The notes beneath the pieces are model-generated. The model was not told where the DNA came from and did no database searches. It was given only the letters and a program-made list of their open reading frames with translations. The translations under genes and the position numbers were made by a program. Below are positions 1 through 5,225 of a stretch of DNA of 5,225 nucleotides, piece after piece (position 1 is the stretch's first letter; every line of letters begins with the position of its first letter). The stretch lies in NCBI GenBank assembly GCA_015657605.1, contig JACDQO010000400.1, positions 1 to 5,225 on the forward strand, read 5' to 3'. This stretch comes from Limnohabitans sp. (GTDB lineage: Bacteria > Pseudomonadota > Gammaproteobacteria > Burkholderiales > Burkholderiaceae_C).

Positions 1-338
1 ATGCGCTCCATCGGCTCGATGGTGAAAGCCACATCGCTGCGGTTCCAGGCGCTGACCATCAGTTGCCCTTGGTAATCGCTGTCAATCAAACCCACCAAAT
101 TGCCCAGCACAATGCCGTGCTTGTGCCCTAAACCCGAGCGCGGCAAGAGCATGGCGGCGTAAGCCGGGTCTTTCAGGTGCACGGCAATGCCTGTGGGCAC
201 CAGTTGCCATGCGTTGGGTTGCAGGGTCAAAGGTTCGTTCAGGCAGGCACGCAAATCCAGACCCGCGCTGCCAGTCGTGGCGTAGGCGGGCAGTTGATCG
301 GCCATGCGGGCGTCGATGATTTTGAGGTCGATGTTCAT
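1..338 (-). CDS. dut: dUTP diphosphatase (dUTPase), 3' end cut off by window edge
   Basis: Dut hydrolyses dUTP to dUMP and pyrophosphate. This keeps uracil out of DNA and supplies the precursor of dTMP; it acts in the cytoplasm as a homotrimer. Reading leftwards from the ATG at 338-336 gives 112 residues with no stop. Four of the five family motifs are visible: motif [11 protein letters not shown] (about 22-31), motif II PRSGLG (66-71), motif [16 protein letters not shown] (79-91, with D86 as the expected catalytic aspartate and WNR at 98-100), and the start of motif IV (IEPMER, 107-112). The family is about 150 residues long, so roughly 35-40 residues are missing, including the glycine-rich motif V. 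A Shine-Dalgarno AGGA lies at 348-345, six bases before the ATG. The gene follows coaBC after 63 bases on the same strand, the usual proteobacterial arrangement, so co-transcription is likely. No frameshift is seen in the part present. Confidence 0.96.
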   Translation of the reverse strand, partial: MNIDLKIIDARMADQLPAYATTGSAGLDLRACLNEPLTLQPNAWQLVPTGIAVHLKDPAYAAMLLPRSGLGHKHGIVLGNLVGLIDSDYQGQLMVSAWNRSDVAFTIEPMER

Positions 339-401
339 TGGCAATCCTGAATTTTGTACAGCGCCCAAGACCCACGGCCATGGCACGCCAAAAAGGGAAA
401 T

Positions 402-1613
402 CTATTTCAAACGATGGGTAATGTCGTCGATCAGCTGCACCGCCAAGGCTTGCTTGCTGGCATGGGGCAATTCGCGTGCACCCGACGCATCGACCAACAA
501 CAAGGCATTGTCGTCCTGGCCAAAAGTGGCCGGGCCGATGTTGCCCACCAACAGCGGCACGCCCTTGCGAATGCGCTTGGCCGTGGCGTGCGCCAGCAGG
601 TCTTGGCTTTCTGCCGCAAAACCCACACAGAACAAGTCGCCCGACGCGCCACGCGGTGACTGCGCGATGGTGGCCAGGATGTCCGGGTTTTCGACAAAAC
701 TCAACTCAGGCGTTTGGCCCGAGCCGTCTTTTTTGATCTTTTGATCGGCCGAATGCGAGGGCCGCCAGTCGGCCACAGCAGCGGTGGCGATGAACACATC
801 GGCCGCATCTGCATTCAACTGCACAGCATCGAGCATCTGACGGGCCGAACGTACATCCACACGCTGCACACCCCGCGGTGTGGGCAAATGCACGGGCCCA
901 GCGACCAGTGTGACGGTCGCCCCCGCCATGCGGGCCGCTCGCGCAATGGCAAAACCCATCTTGCCGCTCGACAAATTGGTGATGCCGCGCACCGGATCAA
1001 TCGCCTCATAAGTGGGCCCGGCCGTGACCAAAACAGCCTTGCCTGCCAGCACCTTGAGGGTGAAAAACGCTTCCAGGTCTTCCAGAATTTCTTCGGCTTC
1101 AAGCATGCGCCCGTCGCCCGTCTCGCCGCAAGCCTGGTCCCCCTGCCCCACATCCAGCACATGGATGCCATCGGCTTTGAGCTGTGCCACATTGCGCTGC
1201 GTGGCCGGGTTGGACCACATTTCGCGGTTCATGGCTGGTGCCACGATCAACGGCACTTGGTCAATGGGCCTTGCCAGGCACATCAGACTCAGCAGTTCAT
1301 CGGCACCGCCATGCAGCAATTTCGACATGAAATCAGCGCTGGCCGGGGCCACCACAATCGCATCGGCCTCGCGACTCAAATTGATGTGGGCCATGTTATT
1401 GGCCTCGCGCGGGTCCCACTGCGAGGTGTAAACCGGCCTGCCCGACAGGGCTTGCATGGTCACTGCCGTCATGAAGTGCTCGGCAGCCTGGGTCATCACG
1501 ACCTGCACCGTCACGCCCGCCTTGACCAAGGCGCGGCAAAGCTCTGCCGACTTGAAGGCCGCAATGCCGCCCGACAAGCCCAGAACGATGTGTTTTCCAG
1601 CCAATGTGCTCAT
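402..1613 (-). CDS. coaBC: Bifunctional phosphopantothenoylcysteine decarboxylase / phosphopantothenate-cysteine ligase
   Basis: CoaBC carries out two successive steps of coenzyme A synthesis. The CoaB half joins cysteine to 4'-phosphopantothenate using CTP, and the FMN-dependent CoaC half decarboxylates the product to 4'-phosphopantetheine. The 403-residue protein is full length (E. coli about 406). CoaC half, about 1-185: flavin-binding GLSGGIAAFK (12-21), AHINLS with H76 matching the catalytic histidine, PAMNREMW (126-133), and ACGETGDGRM with C162 matching the lid cysteine. CoaB half, about 190-400: TAGPTYEAIDPVR (197-209), TNLSSGKMG (212-220, N213), AAVADWRP (278-285), and KIKK (292-295), whose first lysine matches E. 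coli K289. The ATG at 1613 puts the flavin motif at the usual distance from the N-terminus. The bases before it carry no clear Shine-Dalgarno sequence, so initiation may be weak. The gene is transcribed away from pyrG, with dut downstream. It ends with TAG and shows no damage. Confidence 0.97.
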   Translation of the reverse strand: MSTLAGKHIVLGLSGGIAAFKSAELCRALVKAGVTVQVVMTQAAEHFMTAVTMQALSGRPVYTSQWDPREANNMAHINLSREADAIVVAPASADFMSKLLHGGADELLSLMCLARPIDQVPLIVAPAMNREMWSNPATQRNVAQLKADGIHVLDVGQGDQACGETGDGRMLEAEEILEDLEAFFTLKVLAGKAVLVTAGPTYEAIDPVRGITNLSSGKMGFAIARAARMAGATVTLVAGPVHLPTPRGVQRVDVRSARQMLDAVQLNADAADVFIATAAVADWRPSHSADQKIKKDGSGQTPELSFVENPDILATIAQSPRGASGDLFCVGFAAESQDLLAHATAKRIRKGVPLLVGNIGPATFGQDDNALLLVDASGARELPHASKQALAVQLIDDITHRLK

Positions 1614-1667
1614 GGCTGGGGAATGTAGCAGAGTGAAGCGACAGCGAACGCAAACGCCTGCAACGCA

Positions 1668-1752
1668 GCGCCGGGTTCAGGGCTGGCCGGATCGGGCGAT
1701 TTGGCGTGCGAAGCGAGTTATGAGCCCGACAGGCCAGCCCTGAACCCGGCGC
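1668..1752. repeat. 85-base element with perfect 21-base inverted ends
   Basis: Bases 1668-1688 are the exact reverse complement of 1732-1752, a perfect 21-base pairing. After a small mismatched step the stem continues with TCGGGC (1692-1697) pairing with GCCCGA (1724-1729), leaving a loop of about 26 bases. The outer arm begins GCGCCGGGTTCAGGG. It lies upstream of both flanking genes and neither side has a T-run, so an intrinsic terminator is unlikely. It could be a palindromic extragenic repeat of REP or MITE type, or a structured 5' leader of coaBC if that transcript begins upstream of it. No second copy is present in this window, so the repeat-family idea is inference. The inverted repeat itself is seen directly. 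Confidence 0.85.
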
Positions 1753-1799
1753 GGAAAACGACCACCGCCACGTCAAGTAAACAGACAAGAAACGCCTGA

Positions 1800-3523
<1,724 letters not shown>

Positions 3524-3542
3524 CCCCACAGCTCCATTCGAC

Positions 3543-3546
3543 AGGA
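3543..3546 (+). promoter_or_regulatory. Ribosome binding site of kdsA
   Basis: AGGA lies six bases before the ATG at 3553. It supports that start over upstream in-frame starts, such as ATG 3412, which would lie inside the end of pyrG. Confidence 0.7.
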
Positions 3547-3552
3547 CACACC

Positions 3553-4407
3553 ATGAAACTTTGCGGATTTGACGTTGGCCTGCATCAACCCTTCTTTTTG
3601 ATCGCGGGCACCTGCTCCATCGAAGGTCTAGAGATGTCCATCGAGGTGGCCGGTCGGCTGAAGGAAGCTTGCTCGGCCTTGGGCATCCCGCTGATTTACA
3701 AGGGATCCTTTGACAAAGCCAACCGCTCCTCGGGCAATACAAAACGCGGCGTGGGCATCGACGCGGGCCTGAAGATTTTGGACGAGGTACGCCGCCAAAT
3801 CGGTGTGCCGATCCTCACCGACGTGCACGATGAGTCACAGGTTAAAACCGTGGCCAGCGTGGTCGATGTTCTGCAAACCCCTGCCTTCTTGTGCCGCCAG
3901 ACCGACTTCATCCGCGCTGTGGCGCAATCCGGTAAGCCGGTCAATATCAAGAAGGGCCAGTTTTTGGCCCCTTGGGACATGAAAAACGTCATCGATAAAG
4001 CCCGCAGCGCTGCTCGCGAAGTCGGCTTGCCCGAAGACAATTTTCTGGCCTGCGAACGCGGCGTGAGCTTTGGCTACAACAACTTGGTGGCCGACATGAC
4101 CAGCTTGGCCGAGATGCGCAAAACCGGCGCCCCGGTGGTGTTCGACGTGACCCACTCGGTGCAAAAGCCCGGCGGCCAGGGCACCAGCAGCGGCGGTGCC
4201 CGCGAGATGGTGCCGGTGCTCGCCCGTGCGGGCGTGGCCTCTGGTGTGGCGGGTCTGTTCATGGAAACCCACCCCAAGCCGGCCGATGCCTGGTCCGACG
4301 GCCCCAACGCCGTGCCCCTTGGCAAAATGCGGGCCCTGCTGGAAACCTTGGTTCAGCTCGACGCCGTGACCAAGAAAAACCCTTTTTTAGAGGACAACTT
4401 CGCATGA
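3553..4407 (+). CDS. kdsA: 3-deoxy-8-phosphooctulonate synthase (Kdo-8-phosphate synthase)
   Basis: KdsA condenses phosphoenolpyruvate with arabinose 5-phosphate to give Kdo-8-phosphate, an early step towards the Kdo sugar of the lipopolysaccharide inner core. It is a cytoplasmic TIM-barrel enzyme of the DAHP synthase family. The protein has 284 residues, equal to the E. coli enzyme. Visible motifs are [11 protein letters not shown] (50-60), TDVHD (89-93), PAFLCRQTD (110-118), NIKKGQF (131-137), [12 protein letters not shown] (168-179), FDVTHSVQ (197-204), GLFMETHP (234-241) and SDGPNAVPL (248-256). C21, H201, E238 and D249 match the four metal ligands of the Aquifex-type enzyme, while the E. 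coli type has asparagine in place of the cysteine, so a metal-dependent class II enzyme is predicted. It sits 29 bases after pyrG and overlaps the next gene by four bases. CTP from PyrG activates Kdo later in the same pathway. Confidence 0.97.
   Translation: MKLCGFDVGLHQPFFLIAGTCSIEGLEMSIEVAGRLKEACSALGIPLIYKGSFDKANRSSGNTKRGVGIDAGLKILDEVRRQIGVPILTDVHDESQVKTVASVVDVLQTPAFLCRQTDFIRAVAQSGKPVNIKKGQFLAPWDMKNVIDKARSAAREVGLPEDNFLACERGVSFGYNNLVADMTSLAEMRKTGAPVVFDVTHSVQKPGGQGTSSGGAREMVPVLARAGVASGVAGLFMETHPKPADAWSDGPNAVPLGKMRALLETLVQLDAVTKKNPFLEDNFA
4389..4394 (+). promoter_or_regulatory. Ribosome binding site of the DUF1330 gene, inside kdsA
   Basis: AGAGGA lies nine bases before the ATG at 4404, within the last codons of kdsA. 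Together with the ATGA overlap it suggests coupled translation of the two genes. Confidence 0.65.
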
Positions 4408-4691
4408 GCGGCTACATCATCGCCCACGTTCAGGTCACCAACCCTGTTCAGTATGAAGAGTACAAAAAGTGGTCCACCGCCGCCATGAAAACCGCAGGCG
4501 CCGAAGTCTGCGTGCGCGGCGGTCAAGTGCAAGTGCTCGAAGGCGACTGGGCCCCTGAGCGCATCGTTGTCCTGAAGTTCCCTTCGTTCGAGGCCGCCAA
4601 GGCTTTCTACGAACTGCCTGAATATCTGAAAGCCCGCGAAGCGCGCGAAGGGGCCGCCATCATGCGCATGGTGGCCGTCGAAGGCGTCTGA
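4404..4691 (+). CDS. DUF1330 family small protein, function unknown
   Basis: This 95-residue soluble protein has the wording of the DUF1330 family: [20 protein letters not shown] (1-20), [25 protein letters not shown] (37-61), then [21 protein letters not shown] (65-85). Members are small proteins with a ferredoxin-like alpha+beta fold that tend to dimerise. No catalytic role is established for this family, and none should be inferred from the sequence. No signal peptide or membrane segment is seen. Its ATG overlaps the kdsA TGA as ATGA and has a good ribosome binding site, so it is very probably co-translated with kdsA. eno follows after 47 bases. As I recall, a gene of this type between kdsA and eno is common in Comamonadaceae and relatives, so it is probably a retained operon member and not a recent arrival. 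Codon use looks like that of its neighbours. Confidence 0.9.
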   Translation: MSGYIIAHVQVTNPVQYEEYKKWSTAAMKTAGAEVCVRGGQVQVLEGDWAPERIVVLKFPSFEAAKAFYELPEYLKAREAREGAAIMRMVAVEGV

Positions 4692-4726
4692 CCCGCTGGC
4701 TTCAAAGACCCTTTTTTTTCAATTGA

Positions 4727-5225
<499 letters not shown>

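Noticed and set aside
714..1628. Long rightward open frame of 304 codons opposite coaBC
   Set aside because: It is histidine- and arginine-rich text opposite a well-conserved gene, resembles no family I know, and is a by-product of GC-rich codon use. The long leftward frames opposite pyrG and kdsA were rejected for the same reason.
1668..1752. Inverted repeat as an intrinsic terminator
   Set aside because: No T-run follows on either strand, and no gene ends at this place.
4686..4719. Terminator before eno (run of eight T at 4712-4719)
   Set aside because: The T-run is real, but the only stem before it is GTCT/AGAC with a 16-base loop, too weak for an intrinsic terminator. The gap to eno is short and fits one operon.

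Overview
This window is an ordinary housekeeping stretch of a GC-rich betaproteobacterial chromosome, most likely Burkholderiales, family Comamonadaceae or close to it. That placement rests on the gene order pyrG-kdsA-DUF1330-eno, the wording of the proteins (for example the KdsA start MKLCGFDVG and its IAGTCSIEG motif) and strong G/C preference at third codon positions. It is recalled family knowledge, not a database result.

Layout. The left third reads leftwards: coaBC (402-1613), then dut (starts at 338 and runs off the left edge), 63 bases apart and probably one transcript. A 264-base divergent intergenic region (1614-1877) follows. It holds an 85-base element with perfect 21-base inverted ends (1668-1752), a consensus -10 box for pyrG (1829-1834) and a small hairpin directly in front of the pyrG start (1851-1869). 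The right two thirds read rightwards as a tight cluster: pyrG (1878-3523), kdsA (3553-4407), a small DUF1330 gene overlapping kdsA by 4 bases (4404-4691), and the first part of eno (from 4739, cut by the right edge).

Function. The genes belong to core metabolism: coenzyme A synthesis (CoaBC), dUTP removal and dUMP supply (Dut), CTP synthesis (PyrG), the Kdo branch of lipopolysaccharide synthesis (KdsA) and glycolysis (Eno). PyrG and KdsA have a plausible metabolic link, because Kdo is activated with CTP before transfer to lipid A. The DUF1330 protein has no assigned role.

Oddities. pyrG and eno are both broken by small indels in short base runs: one G missing near 3240, one G missing near 5140, and one extra C plus one extra A at 5187-5191. 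Both are normally essential or near-essential, the code on either side of each break is excellent, and three of the four changes lie in the last 90 bases. Sequencing or assembly error is therefore much more likely than real gene loss. I see no new defence, mobile or regulatory system here. The best leads for a second look are the long inverted repeat and the pyrG leader hairpin.
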